Shown here: positions 7,424 through 16,180 of the stretch, piece after piece
How positions within the stretch are numbered: position 1 is the stretch's first letter
Layout of the letters: each line of letters begins with the position of its first letter
Notes under the pieces: generated by a model
The model's input: only the letters and a program-made list of their open reading frames with translations
The model's database searches: none
What the model was told of the DNA's origin: nothing
Assembly (NCBI GenBank): GCA_017450535.1
Contig: JAFSTK010000007.1
Location: 1-44,005, forward strand
Direction: 5' to 3'
From: Treponema sp.
GTDB lineage: Bacteria; Spirochaetota; Spirochaetia; Treponematales; Treponemataceae
Length of the DNA: 44,005 nucleotides
Position numbers and translations under genes: made by a program

Positions 7424-7750
7424 ATGTCTGATAAAAAGGTCACGAAATATGATTTGGTTGAGTCAGTCTACCAGAAGATTTCAAATTGTGAGAAACATGT
7501 CGTTCAAGATGTTGTGGAACTCTTATTGAACGAATTGAAAGATTCGCTCAAGGATGGCGCAACAATTGAACTTCGTGGGTTCGGAACTTTTGAGCCCCGC
7601 CTTCGTAAAGGTCGTTCTAAGGCTCGTAATCATAAAACAGGCGAGCAGCTTTCTGTTGCTCCGCATTATGTGGCGGCTTTCCGCTCTGGTCAAGAATTAA
7701 AAAAGGCTCTCTGGGATTTGCCTGTTCTTGATGATTCAAAAGCAAAATAA
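7424..7750 (+). CDS. HU/IHF-family DNA-binding protein
   Basis: A 108-residue nucleoid protein. The HU fold is clear: N-terminal helices MSDKKVTKYDLVESVYQKI, then LKDGATIELRGFGTFEPRLRKGRSKARNHKTGE (DNA-binding arm region), ending FRSGQELKKAL plus a short acidic-basic tail that is absent from classical 90-residue HU. The ATG at 7424 is preferred over an upstream TTG because GAGAGG (7411-7416) is correctly placed. It compacts and bends DNA. The order rpsT-HU-lnt appears conserved in treponemes. Confidence 0.9.
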   Translation: MSDKKVTKYDLVESVYQKISNCEKHVVQDVVELLLNELKDSLKDGATIELRGFGTFEPRLRKGRSKARNHKTGEQLSVAPHYVAAFRSGQELKKALWDLPVLDDSKAK

Positions 7751-7758
7751 TCTAAAAT
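7728..7758 (+). promoter_or_regulatory. Possible internal promoter for lnt
   Basis: TTGATG (7728-7733) and TAAAAT (7753-7758) lie at the 3' end of HU with a long 19-bp spacer. The predicted start (about 7765) is three bases before the lnt ATG. The -35 match is weak. Confidence 0.35.
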
Positions 7759-7767
7759 CAGTTTGAT

Positions 7768-9192
7768 ATGACGGTAACATCGTTTTTGTCGTCAATTCTT
7801 TTGTGTTTCCTTTCAGTGCTCTGTGTCTCATGTGCTCATCCGGGAATTTTGTTTACCTCTGGTGCGGCAATTTTTGGCTGGTTTTCGTATGTGCCCGTCT
7901 TTTTGCTCATTCGTCGTTCGACGCCTCTTGTTGCGGCGGCATGGGGAGCGGTGTACGGCTTTTGTAAATTTTTTGCGCTGATGTTCTGGCTTTTCAGTTA
8001 CAATGAGCCTGCGCTCATTGGAATCAGTGTCGCAATGGCAGGGGAGACTGCGCTGGTCTTTTTTCTCTGTGCCCTTGTTCAAAAAAAACTTCCGCATTTT
8101 TCATGGCTTTTTATGCCATTAGTGATGCTTGCGTTTGAATTTTTCCGCACGACTGGTGAACTTGGTTTTTCATATGGAGTAATCGGCTATAGCCAGTGGC
8201 AGGTGATTCCGCTTGTAAAATCCGCACGGTTTTTTGGCGTGTGGGGGATTTCATTTGTGCTTATGTTATTCGGCTCCTTTTTGGCTGACTTTGCGATAGA
8301 TTTGTTTAAGATTTCAATATGTTTTATCTGCATTGCGGCTTTGCTTGTCTGTGGTCTTTTCACGGGAAAAACTGGTGCGAAACATGAGCAAAAAACGCTT
8401 TCGGTCGCGTTGATTCAACCGAATTCTGACCACTGGAAAGACGGTGTGGATGCTTATGCTGACGAGCTTATTTCTTTGATTGAGCTGACTGATAAGGCTT
8501 TGGATGAAAATCCTGAGACGCAATTGGTTGTATGGAGCGAGACGGCTTTTGTTCCAGATGTGGTGCGCCATTATACGACGCAGACTGACGCTTCACGCGC
8601 GGTTCTTGCGAGGCGGCTTTTGCGATATATCAATAGCAAATCATGTGCCTTTGTGTTGGGAAATAATCATCAGGAAACTGACGGAAATGATAAAAGAAAT
8701 TACAACAGCGCGCTTTTTTTTGAGCCTGGAAAAAATGTTTTTCCGCCTAAGCCTGTGGTTTATAACAAGATGCGCTTGGTTCCGTTTACTGAGCAGATTC
8801 CCTATCCGTATTTGCTTTCTCCGTTTTCAAAATTGTTTGGTCCGGATGCGCATTATTGGTCTGCGGGAAATGAAGCTACGGTGTTTGAGGTAAATGATGT
8901 GCGTTTTTGTACGCCGATTTGTTTTGAAGATACGTTTTCATCTGGGGTGAGTGCAATGTGCAAGGCTGGCGCAGAGCTGATTGTTAATCTTTCCAATGAT
9001 TCGTGGTCGCACAATCTTGCCTGCCAAAATCAACATTTGTCGATGGCTGTGTTCAGGTCTGCAGAAAACCGTGTGCCTGCAATCAGAAGTACAGCCAGTG
9101 GTCAGACTTGTATCATTGATGCGGACGGGCGAGTTGTGTCGAGCTTAGAGCCTTTTACCTCAGGATATCTGTGCGGGACAGTTAGTTTTTGA
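7768..9192 (+). CDS. lnt: Apolipoprotein N-acyltransferase (copy 1)
   Basis: A 474-residue polytopic membrane enzyme. The N-terminal ~200 residues hold about six hydrophobic helices; residues ~215-474 form a carbon-nitrogen hydrolase (nitrilase) domain. The catalytic triad is visible: E258 in VVWSETAF, K334 in VYNKMRLVPFTEQIP and C385 in TPICFEDTF. Lnt adds the third acyl chain to the N-terminal cysteine of lipoproteins at the periplasmic face, the last step after Lgt and Lsp. No Shine-Dalgarno site is obvious. A second copy is encoded at 19904-21673. Confidence 0.9.
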   Translation: MTVTSFLSSILLCFLSVLCVSCAHPGILFTSGAAIFGWFSYVPVFLLIRRSTPLVAAAWGAVYGFCKFFALMFWLFSYNEPALIGISVAMAGETALVFFLCALVQKKLPHFSWLFMPLVMLAFEFFRTTGELGFSYGVIGYSQWQVIPLVKSARFFGVWGISFVLMLFGSFLADFAIDLFKISICFICIAALLVCGLFTGKTGAKHEQKTLSVALIQPNSDHWKDGVDAYADELISLIELTDKALDENPETQLVVWSETAFVPDVVRHYTTQTDASRAVLARRLLRYINSKSCAFVLGNNHQETDGNDKRNYNSALFFEPGKNVFPPKPVVYNKMRLVPFTEQIPYPYLLSPFSKLFGPDAHYWSAGNEATVFEVNDVRFCTPICFEDTFSSGVSAMCKAGAELIVNLSNDSWSHNLACQNQHLSMAVFRSAENRVPAIRSTASGQTCIIDADGRVVSSLEPFTSGYLCGTVSF

Positions 9193-9198
9193 ATACTA

Positions 9199-9227
9199 TG
9201 GATATTTTTTAGAAAATACAGTAGTAT
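9199..9227 (+). promoter_or_regulatory. Promoter for bactofilin 1, predicted leaderless start
   Basis: TGGATA (9199-9204, 4/6 match), 17-bp spacer, TAGTAT (9222-9227). The -10 ends seven bases before the ATG at 9234. Confidence 0.5.
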
Positions 9228-9233
9228 ATCATT

Positions 9234-9674
9234 ATGGCTGAAAACGAAAAAACAGAGACGATTGAGAAAAGCAAAAAGAATATCACCGTACTTGGACAAG
9301 AGACTGAATTTGACGGTGTGATTGAATTTACTGACAATCTGGTGATTACGGGAAAATTCAATGGCACGATTAACGCGACTGGTGATTTGGAAATTGAAAA
9401 GACCGCTGTTTGTAAAGTTGATACAATAAAAGCCAATTCCCTGGTGATTTCTGGAAAGGTAACGGGGAATATGCATGTGTCTGAGCGTGTGGAAATGTGC
9501 TCTGGCAGCAAAGTGGCGGGCGATGTGGTCACTTCACACATTCGCATTGCTGATAACGTGGAATTTGACGGCCAGGTGACGATGTTGGATTCTGTTCCCG
9601 ATGTTGACCTTTTCAGCGTAGCTTCTGACGAATACAAAAAAGCGATGGTGCTTAAATCCGATAATCCGAGATAG
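9234..9674 (+). CDS. Bactofilin-family cytoskeletal protein 1
   Basis: A 146-residue protein with the bactofilin (DUF583) core at about residues 20-115. It shows the repeating beta-helix rungs: GQETEFDGVIEFTDNLVITGKFNG, INATGDLEIEKTAVCKVDTIKANSLVISGKVTGNM, SGSKVAGDVVTSHIRIADNVEFDG. Short polar N- and C-terminal tails flank the core, as usual for the family. Bactofilins polymerise without nucleotides and help set cell curvature; in helical bacteria they can affect cell pitch. It is followed by ruvA with a 2-bp gap, so it may be the first gene of the bactofilin-ruvA-ruvB-queA transcript. A second bactofilin lies at 26561. Confidence 0.88.
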   Translation: MAENEKTETIEKSKKNITVLGQETEFDGVIEFTDNLVITGKFNGTINATGDLEIEKTAVCKVDTIKANSLVISGKVTGNMHVSERVEMCSGSKVAGDVVTSHIRIADNVEFDGQVTMLDSVPDVDLFSVASDEYKKAMVLKSDNPR

Positions 9675-9676
9675 TC

Positions 9677-10318
9677 ATGTTCAACAGTCTGACCGGCACG
9701 ATTACGGGTAAATATCCGCAAAAACTTTTTCTCATGACAAATGGCATTGAATGGGATATCATTGTGCCGGACACATCGTTGGACGCATTGCCGCATGTGG
9801 GTGAAGAAGCGCGTGTGTTCACGTATTTGCAGCATACAGACACGGCAATGTCGCTTTTTGGATTTGCGAGCGAGCGTGACAGGGCTTTGTTTTTTGATTT
9901 GCTCAAAGTAGATGGCGTTGGGCCAAAGAGTGCGGTAAAAATTATGAGCAGCATCGCTCTGGAGCAATTGGTTGTCGCTCTGGATGATGGAAATCTTGCC
10001 GCGCTGGAAAAAATTCCAGGACTTGGGAAAAAGACCGCACAAAAAATGCTTCTCGCGCTAAAAGGAAAACTCACGCTTGATGAGCCGACTGGAAAACAGA
10101 CTGTGGCGCTAAATCGTGGCGGTGAATATGCGGATGTTGTTTCAGCACTCACGAACATGGGGTACGACAGACGCGATGTGGAAGCGGTCATTACGAAGCT
10201 GGTCGATGAGTTGAAAAATGCTCCTGCTTCTGCAGACGAAAAAGCGTTTAAAGATATGGTTCCATCGGCTAAGGAAGAGGTGCTTTTTAGGCGGGCGATT
10301 GTTGAGCTTGCGCAATAG
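9677..10318 (+). CDS. ruvA: Holliday junction helicase subunit RuvA
   Basis: A 213-residue protein. The N-terminal OB-like domain is MFNSLTGTITGKYPQKLFL; two helix-hairpin-helix motifs are visible (LLKVDGVGPKSAVKIM and LEKIPGLGKKTAQKMLL); the C-terminal domain III (DVVSALTNMGYDRRDVEAVI) contacts RuvB. RuvA tetramers bind four-way junctions and recruit the RuvB motor. It starts two bases after the bactofilin stop and is followed by ruvB 51 bp later. Confidence 0.95.
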   Translation: MFNSLTGTITGKYPQKLFLMTNGIEWDIIVPDTSLDALPHVGEEARVFTYLQHTDTAMSLFGFASERDRALFFDLLKVDGVGPKSAVKIMSSIALEQLVVALDDGNLAALEKIPGLGKKTAQKMLLALKGKLTLDEPTGKQTVALNRGGEYADVVSALTNMGYDRRDVEAVITKLVDELKNAPASADEKAFKDMVPSAKEEVLFRRAIVELAQ

Positions 10319-10369
10319 GTGCTGATTAGGCGGATGCACGGGATATAAAGGATTTGGCGGATTTTTTTC

Positions 10370-11464
10370 ATGAAGCGGATTGATACAGTGGACGACAGTT
10401 TTGATGACGCGATGAATTTGACTGCTCAGACGGGCGGTGCGACGCATATTGTGCGCGCAGATGTGCCGAATGATGATGACGTGCAGGAAGGTTCATTGCG
10501 ACCAAAGCTCTTGGATGAGTTTTTGGGGCAGAGCGCGATAAAAGAAAATCTCTCAGTGTTCATCAATGCGGCGCGTGAGCGAAAAGATCCGCTTGACCAT
10601 TTGTTTTTGATTGGTCCGCCGGGCTTGGGAAAGACAACGCTTGCCGAGATTACAGCGCATGAACTTGGAGCAGATTTTAAGGTGACGAGTGCGCCTGCGC
10701 TTGATAAGCCAAAAGACCTTGCGGGCATTCTCTCCACGATAACTGAGCGCACGGTGTTTTTTATTGATGAGATTCACCGCTTAAAGCCCGCGATTGAAGA
10801 AATGCTGTACATCGCCATGGAAGATTTTGAGCTTGACTGGGTGATTGGTCAGGGGGCGGCTGCGCGAACGGTGCGCATTCCGATTCCTCATTTTACGCTC
10901 GTGGGTGCGACGACTAAGGCTGGCATGGTGAGTTCTCCGCTTATCAGTCGCTTTGGTATTATTCAGCGTTTTAATTATTACAGTCAGGAAGAACTTGCCG
11001 CGATTATCCGCCGTTCAGCCGGTATTTTGAACTGCTCGGTTGATAATGATGCCGCTCTTTTGATGGCATCGTGCTCGCGCGGCACTCCTCGTGTGGCAAA
11101 CCGTGTGCTTCGCCGTATGCGTGACTTTGCGCAGGTGTACGGAAACGGTCGCGTGACGCTTGCAATCGCGGAGGACGGTCTGCAGAAACTTGGCATTGAT
11201 TCGCTAGGCTTGGAAAAATACGACCGCGAGATTTTGCTTTCGATTATCAAGAATTTTGGCGGTGGTCCTGTTGGTGCGGATACCCTTGCTATTTCAATTG
11301 GCGAATCTATGGACACTCTGGAAGACTACTACGAGCCGTATCTGATTCAGTGCGGTTTGTTGCAAAGAACCCCGCGCGGAAGAATGGTCACGCCAAAAGC
11401 GTATGAGCATTTAGGATTGAAGCCCGGCGACACAAAGCCAAAAGAATTGTCATTGTTTGATTGA
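10370..11464 (+). CDS. ruvB: Holliday junction branch-migration ATPase RuvB
   Basis: A 364-residue AAA+ ATPase. [19 protein letters not shown] marks the N-terminus, Walker A is GPPGLGKTT, Walker B/DEIH is FFIDEIHRL, and the sensor/arginine-finger block is [19 protein letters not shown] winged-helix end reads [18 protein letters not shown]. Compared with typical RuvB there is an N-terminal extension of about 20 acidic residues before the conserved start. It drives branch migration with RuvA. Its TGA lies two bases before the queA ATG. Confidence 0.96.
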   Translation: MKRIDTVDDSFDDAMNLTAQTGGATHIVRADVPNDDDVQEGSLRPKLLDEFLGQSAIKENLSVFINAARERKDPLDHLFLIGPPGLGKTTLAEITAHELGADFKVTSAPALDKPKDLAGILSTITERTVFFIDEIHRLKPAIEEMLYIAMEDFELDWVIGQGAAARTVRIPIPHFTLVGATTKAGMVSSPLISRFGIIQRFNYYSQEELAAIIRRSAGILNCSVDNDAALLMASCSRGTPRVANRVLRRMRDFAQVYGNGRVTLAIAEDGLQKLGIDSLGLEKYDREILLSIIKNFGGGPVGADTLAISIGESMDTLEDYYEPYLIQCGLLQRTPRGRMVTPKAYEHLGLKPGDTKPKELSLFD

Positions 11465-11466
11465 GT

Positions 11467-12525
11467 ATGAAACTGTCTGATTTTACATTTGAACTTCCTC
11501 AGGAACTAATCGCGCAAAAACCGAGTGGTGTGCGTGGTGAGGATAAATTGATGCGTCTTGACCGCGTGACGGGTGCGGTGTCTCATTTTGCCATGGCTGA
11601 CTTGCCTGATTTGGTTGAGCCGGGTACGCTGATGATTTTTAACAACAGCAAAGTGCGCCGAAGCCGCTGTTATGGAATAAAAGAGAGCAGCGGGAGTGAA
11701 CGCGGCTCAGGGGCTGAGCGCGAATTTATGTTCTTAAATCAGACGACGCCGGCGGGTGACACTTGGCGCACAATGGTAAAAGGCGCGAAAAAAGTGAAGG
11801 GCGGAAACACATTCCGTTTTACCGACGGCTCAGTAGGAACAATTGTAGATGCAGAGGAAGATGCGGGTACGGAGTTCAGAACTATTCAGTTTCCGTTTCA
11901 GTTGCAGGAAGATTGGTTTGAGCGTAACGGACATATTCCGCTTCCGCCGTACATCCGCCGCGAAGATGATGACACTGACAGCGAGCGATATCAGACGATT
12001 TATGCCAAGGAAACAGGTAGCTCTGCGTGTCCCACGGCGGGATTGCATTTTACAGAGCCAGTTTTAACGCGTCTCAGAGAAAAAGGTGTGGACTTGGCAT
12101 GGCTTACGCTTCACGTTGGCTTGGGCACATTCCTTCCTGTTCGCACGGAAAATATTGAAGACCACAAAATGCACGAGGAAGTGTACACCGTGCCGTATGA
12201 CGTAGCCGAAAAAATCAATCAGGCAAAGAAAGAAGGTCGCAAGATTCTTGCCGTGGGAACGACAAGCGTGCGGACGCTGGAAAGCGCGTCTGACGAGAAT
12301 GGTGTTGTTCGTGGCGGCACGGGAAGCACGCATATTTTTATGTACCCCGGCTATAAATTCAAAGTGGTTGACCAGATGTTTACCAATTTTCACACACCGG
12401 AAAGCACCTTGCTCATGCTGGTAAGTGCATTTGCCGGCCGTGAGCACATTTTGAGTGCATATCAAACCGCCGTGGAAAAACGATACAGATTCTTTAGCTA
12501 TGGCGACGCAATGCTGATACAATAA
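11467..12525 (+). CDS. queA: S-adenosylmethionine:tRNA ribosyltransferase-isomerase QueA
   Basis: A 352-residue protein. Family landmarks are MKLSDFTFELPQELIAQKP at the N-terminus, LMIFNNSKVRRSRCYG, NGHIPLPPYIRRED, YQTIYAKETGSSACPTAGLHFT and VGTTSVRTLES, ending FFSYGDAMLIQ. QueA transfers the ribosyl moiety of SAM to preQ1-modified tRNA, giving epoxyqueuosine. The ATG at 11467 is chosen over an in-frame TTG at 11461 inside the ruvB stop region. The ruvA-ruvB-queA order is common in bacteria. It ends convergently with nrdG; a small TGCTGtttCAGCA hairpin (12528-12540) lies between them. Confidence 0.95.
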   Translation: MKLSDFTFELPQELIAQKPSGVRGEDKLMRLDRVTGAVSHFAMADLPDLVEPGTLMIFNNSKVRRSRCYGIKESSGSERGSGAEREFMFLNQTTPAGDTWRTMVKGAKKVKGGNTFRFTDGSVGTIVDAEEDAGTEFRTIQFPFQLQEDWFERNGHIPLPPYIRREDDDTDSERYQTIYAKETGSSACPTAGLHFTEPVLTRLREKGVDLAWLTLHVGLGTFLPVRTENIEDHKMHEEVYTVPYDVAEKINQAKKEGRKILAVGTTSVRTLESASDENGVVRGGTGSTHIFMYPGYKFKVVDQMFTNFHTPESTLLMLVSAFAGREHILSAYQTAVEKRYRFFSYGDAMLIQ

Positions 12526-12541
12526 TGCTGTTTCAGCAGGG

Positions 12542-13372
12542 CTAACGTAGTTGTGCGCCCGAAATCAACGTCCTTGCATACGAAACCAATTCTGTCGCCT
12601 GTGCGTCAGTGTATGGGGCGATGTCGTTATAGCTTGCGTCCAGACAATTTTCATTTCTGAACTGTGCGAATTGCCAGCTTGCATCTTTTGGAAGCAGCGC
12701 GGCGATTGCATCAATATCTTCTTTTTTGACCATCGGTGGCACGAGAACCGTTCTCCATTCGCGCGAAGTTGAGGGAAGCGTAGCAATCAGACTGGCAGAG
12801 CGGGCAAGTTTTTCTGCGATGTCTTGGACTGATGCGCTTTTTTTTGCGTGTGGCATGACAATTCCGTAGCGTTCGGGCGAGGTTTTTATGTCCATGGCGA
12901 TAAAGTCTGGGGCGGTGGCAGGATTTTCCATAATTGCTTGCAGACGTTCCGGGAGCGTTCCATTTGTGTCCAGCTTGATTTTGAAGCCGAGTTTTTTTGC
13001 CTCAGAGATGAGGTCTGCAAGATGAGGAAAAAGCAATGGCTCGCCACCACTAATCACAAAGCCTGTCAAAACATTGCGACGCTTTTCTAGATGAGAGAGA
13101 ACTTCATTTATTGTAGAAAGTGGCGCTTCAGAGACCGGTTCTGACACATTTGCATTGCTTCCGAGCGAAGCGTCAATCAGTTCCCAATTGTAGCAGTAGG
13201 GGCAACGTAAATTGCAGCCTTTTAGAAACAATGAGGATGCGACTCTTCCGGGAAAATCCACAAGAGTCGTCTTGATAAGCGCGCCTGTCGGTTCCGAAAA
13301 AAAATCCCGCTCAACGAAGACACGCTTTTTGCGCCCTTCTGGCGGGATTATTTGTGCGTTAGTATCGCTCAT
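12542..13372 (-). CDS. nrdG: Anaerobic ribonucleoside-triphosphate reductase activating protein (radical SAM)
   Basis: A 276-residue radical SAM enzyme with the CxxxCxxC cluster motif in FLKGCNLRCPYCYNW at about residues 53-60. It is preceded by LIKTTLVDFPGRVASSLF, which is typical of the longer NrdG type, and the SAM-binding GGEPLLFPHL follows. It generates the glycyl radical on class III ribonucleotide reductase. Its ATG overlaps the stop of the upstream glycyl-radical/thioredoxin gene by one base (TGATG), so synthesis of the activase is coupled to synthesis of its presumed substrate domain. It is the last gene of the nrdR-nrdD-grd-nrdG cluster. Confidence 0.9.
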   Translation of the reverse strand: MSDTNAQIIPPEGRKKRVFVERDFFSEPTGALIKTTLVDFPGRVASSLFLKGCNLRCPYCYNWELIDASLGSNANVSEPVSEAPLSTINEVLSHLEKRRNVLTGFVISGGEPLLFPHLADLISEAKKLGFKIKLDTNGTLPERLQAIMENPATAPDFIAMDIKTSPERYGIVMPHAKKSASVQDIAEKLARSASLIATLPSTSREWRTVLVPPMVKKEDIDAIAALLPKDASWQFAQFRNENCLDASYNDIAPYTDAQATELVSYARTLISGAQLR

Positions 13373-13923
13373 CAGACTGCTTCAGCGACAGGCTCTAAAA
13401 TTGAGCTTAACTCTTCGACATTGTGCGCGCGACCAACCTCGTTGTTCTTTGCGTCGTAGAAGATGACGGTAGGGGCTGCGAACACGCCTTTTGCGGCCGC
13501 TTCTTTTAAGCCTTCTTCGGTGTCCACATCAATCTGAACACCATCAATTGTTACGCTAGCCATATAATTCTTTACCGGAGGGCAGTTGGGGCAGGTGCGG
13601 CGCATAAAGAACTCATAGTGAAGTGCATTTTCATTTGCTGAAGGCATTGCGATAGTGTTCGCAGGAGCGGTCTGTTCGACAGAGCTGCAAGCGCATGTAT
13701 TTGTCTCTTCGCTTACGGTATAATTTACCGGGTCATCATAGACGAACATCTTGCGGTGGTCAAATTCATCGCGCTTACCTTTGTTCCAGTTGCGGACTGC
13801 GCGGTAATAGCCGACGATACGTGCGTACACTTCTGTCTGTGTACCGTGCACATCTTTGAGCGCGGCTTTTGTCTCTGCGATTTCAGCTTCGATTGCTTCC
13901 AGTGTTCTTGTTTTTGTTGCCAT
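13372..13923 (-). CDS. Stand-alone glycyl-radical domain of NrdD fused to a thioredoxin-like domain
   Basis: A 183-residue protein with two parts. Residues ~1-65 match the extreme C-terminus of class III reductases of the NrdD type found in Thermotoga and many anaerobes: a helical lead, then TEVYARIVGYYRAVRNWNKGKRDEFDHRKMF in two overlapping blocks. The candidate radical glycine is G38 in RIVGYY. After a linker with C77-x-C79, residues ~100-183 look like a glutaredoxin/thioredoxin fold with active-site C111-P-N-C114 and the cis-Pro block AAPTVIFYD. The large NrdD upstream lacks this segment, so the reductase appears to be a two-chain enzyme. Ribosome binding is by GGGGG close to the ATG. Automatic annotation would probably call it thioredoxin. 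The split is read directly; function is inferred. Confidence 0.78.
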   Translation of the reverse strand: MATKTRTLEAIEAEIAETKAALKDVHGTQTEVYARIVGYYRAVRNWNKGKRDEFDHRKMFVYDDPVNYTVSEETNTCACSSVEQTAPANTIAMPSANENALHYEFFMRRTCPNCPPVKNYMASVTIDGVQIDVDTEEGLKEAAAKGVFAAPTVIFYDAKNNEVGRAHNVEELSSILEPVAEAV

Positions 13924-13973
13924 TTGTAATCCCCCTTTTTACTATCCTTCGGTTAGAAAAATATCCCCTTTAT

Positions 13974-14009
13974 TACACTAAGTGTAGCGTGTTTGCTGTA
14001 CTTTGTAAA
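13974..14009 (-). promoter_or_regulatory. Candidate promoter with palindromic operator for the glycyl-radical/thioredoxin gene
   Basis: On the minus strand TTTACA (14004-14009), 17-bp spacer, TACACT (13981-13986). The -10 is half of a palindrome, TACACTAAGTGTA (13974-13986 on the plus strand). The same ACACTAA string recurs in the nrdR promoter (16714-16720), which makes NrdR control plausible. The full 16-bp NrdR box is not matched here. Confidence 0.45.
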
Positions 14010-14045
14010 GGTTCCGACACTATATGTATCGGTCAGAACCTTTAT
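14006..14045 (-). terminator. Weak hairpin after nrdD
   Basis: GGTTC...GAACC arms (14010-14014 and 14036-14040) extended by GAC/GTC with one mismatch, directly after the nrdD stop; the T-run is short (TTTAC on the minus strand). It may attenuate rather than stop transcription into the downstream genes. Confidence 0.4.
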
Positions 14046-14050
14046 TTTCT

Positions 14051-16180
14051 TTACTTTGAAGCTTCCAAAACTTCGGCGCGTTCCTTCTCCAATTTCTGCA
14101 GTTTGAGCTTAAGCTGCTGCTCGCGCTCTGCCTTACATTTTGGACATTCAAACTGCTGACCTGTCAAGTAGCCGTGTACCGGACAGATGGAGTAGGTCGG
14201 GCTTATTGTGATGTACGGAATGCGATAATTGTTCATCACGCTGCGTACCAAATCACGGCATGCACGCCAGTCTTTAATCTGCTCGCCCATGAAGGTGTGG
14301 AATACGGTACCGCCCGTGTATTTTGTCTGCAAATCTTCCTGCAAATCAAGCGCCTCAAAGATGTCGCTTGTGTAGTCAACAGGAAGCTGTGTGCTGTTCG
14401 TGTAGTACGGCTCGTCTGCGCCGCTTGTGATGATGTCCGGGTAGTTCTGCTTGTCGTGGCGCGCAAGACGGTATGACGTGCTTTCTGCCGGAGTTGCTTC
14501 CAGGTTGAACAGTTCGCCTGTTTTTTCCTGATAGTCCTGCATACGTGCGCGCATGTGGTCAAGCACTTCGCAGGCAAACTTGTGACCTTTTGGGTCAACG
14601 ATGTTTACGCCGAGGAAGTTCAGACAGCATTCGTTCATGCCGCAGAGACCGATTGTATTGAAGTGGTTGTCGAGCTTGCTCAAGTAGCGTTTTGTATACG
14701 GGAACAAGCCGCCGTCCAAAAGTTTCTGGATAACCTTGCGCTTGGTAGAAAGGCTCTGTTTTGCCAAATCCATCAAATAGTCAAGGCGCGCATAGAATTC
14801 TTTTTCGTCCTTTGCAAGATAGCCAATCTGCGGCAAGTTAATTGTAACAACGCCGAGACTTCCGGTAAATTCATCAGAACCAAAAAGACCGCCGCCACGC
14901 TTACGAAGCTCACGTTTGTCAAGGCGCAGACGACAGCACATACTTCTTACATCGCTCGGATTCAAATCTGAGTTTACGAAGTTCTGGAAGTAGGGCGTAC
15001 CGTACTGGCTGGTCATCTCAAACAAAAGCTTTGCGTTTTCGCTGTCCCAGTTGAAATTCTTGGTGATATTGTAAGTCGGAATCGGGTAGCCAAAGCCACG
15101 TCCTTCCGCATCGCCTTCCAGCATAATCTGAATGAACACTTTGTTGATAAGGTCCATTTCTTTCTGGCAGTCGCCGTAGGTAAAGTCCTGTTCTTTTCCG
15201 CCAACGATTGCAGGTTTGTTCTTGAGGTCGTCTGGGCACACCCAGTCAAGAGTGATATTTGTAAACGGTGCCTGTGAACCCCAGCGGCTCGGCGTGTTGA
15301 TGCCGAATACGTAGCTCTGGATGCACTGGCGCACCTGTTTTTCGTCCAGATTGTCCGCGCGGACAAACGGAGCGAGATATGTGTCAAAAGATGAGAATGC
15401 CTGTGCGCCTGCCCATTCGTTCTGCATGATGCCAAGGAAGTTGACCATCTGATTTACGAGGGTAGAGAGATGCGCTGCCGGCTGTGAGGAAATCTTTCCA
15501 GAAACGCCGCCCAAGCCTTCCTGAATCAGCTGACGCAAACTCCAGCCTGCGCAGTAACCAGAGAACATTGAGAGGTCGTGAATATGGAACGCGCAGGTTT
15601 TGTGCGCTTCTGCGATTTCGGGAGTGTAGATATTTTTGAGCCAGTAGTTTGCCGTAATCGTTCCGCTGTTGTGCAGAATCAATCCGCCAAGAGAGAAGTT
15701 GACGTTCGCATTTTCGTTTACGCGCCAGTCAGTCTGTCCCAGATAGCCGTCCATCGTCTTGTTGATGTCCAGCATGAGACTCTTTGAGTCGCGCATTGCT
15801 TCGTGGCGTGCGCGGTACAGAATGTATGCTTTTGCGATTTCCACCTCTTTGGCTTCAATCAGCACGTTTTCAACGATATCCTGAATCTCTTCGATTGCGG
15901 GAATAGAGTGCGCGCGACGACCTGCCAACAGTAAGCGCAGTTGTTCTTCTACGCTGTCAGTGAGGGCAATTGCTTTGTCTGGATTGGCACGTTTTTCTAC
16001 GGCTTCAATTGCTTTGCCAATCGCATTTTCAATTTTGTTGCGGTCGTAGGGGGCGATTGTGCCGTTGCGTTTTACGACCTTTTTGATAAATGCCTGCGCT
16101 TCTTCATCGCTGCTTTTTCCCAGAAAACTTCTCCACTCCGGGAATACCGACTGCTCTGTCTGACTCGGTTGATCACTCAC
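14051..16180 (-). CDS. nrdD: Anaerobic ribonucleoside-triphosphate reductase, large chain lacking the glycyl-radical segment
   Basis: About 709 residues from a GTG start at 16180, chosen because GGAGGGG lies six bases upstream; a longer ATG start at 16219 would sit deeper inside nrdR. An ATP-cone (KKVVKRNGTIAPYDRNKIENAI) occupies roughly residues 30-120. It is followed by the class III core with HIHDLSMFSGYCAGWSLRQL, NECCLNF and YSICPVHGYLTG...CPKC (zinc site). The chain then runs into a charged helix and stops at EVLEASK without any RxxGY glycyl-radical motif. That missing motif is in the next gene (G38 of the protein at 13372-13923). The enzyme makes dNTPs under anoxic conditions. It follows nrdR with an 8-base overlap. 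Confidence 0.9.
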   Translation of the reverse strand: MSDQPSQTEQSVFPEWRSFLGKSSDEEAQAFIKKVVKRNGTIAPYDRNKIENAIGKAIEAVEKRANPDKAIALTDSVEEQLRLLLAGRRAHSIPAIEEIQDIVENVLIEAKEVEIAKAYILYRARHEAMRDSKSLMLDINKTMDGYLGQTDWRVNENANVNFSLGGLILHNSGTITANYWLKNIYTPEIAEAHKTCAFHIHDLSMFSGYCAGWSLRQLIQEGLGGVSGKISSQPAAHLSTLVNQMVNFLGIMQNEWAGAQAFSSFDTYLAPFVRADNLDEKQVRQCIQSYVFGINTPSRWGSQAPFTNITLDWVCPDDLKNKPAIVGGKEQDFTYGDCQKEMDLINKVFIQIMLEGDAEGRGFGYPIPTYNITKNFNWDSENAKLLFEMTSQYGTPYFQNFVNSDLNPSDVRSMCCRLRLDKRELRKRGGGLFGSDEFTGSLGVVTINLPQIGYLAKDEKEFYARLDYLMDLAKQSLSTKRKVIQKLLDGGLFPYTKRYLSKLDNHFNTIGLCGMNECCLNFLGVNIVDPKGHKFACEVLDHMRARMQDYQEKTGELFNLEATPAESTSYRLARHDKQNYPDIITSGADEPYYTNSTQLPVDYTSDIFEALDLQEDLQTKYTGGTVFHTFMGEQIKDWRACRDLVRSVMNNYRIPYITISPTYSICPVHGYLTGQQFECPKCKAEREQQLKLKLQKLEKERAEVLEASK

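Noticed and set aside
13923-14050. The split of nrdD as a sequencing frameshift or pseudogene
   Set aside because: A 127-bp gap with a hairpin, a promoter-like sequence and a GGGGG ribosome-binding site separates the two frames, and the second protein carries an added intact redox domain.
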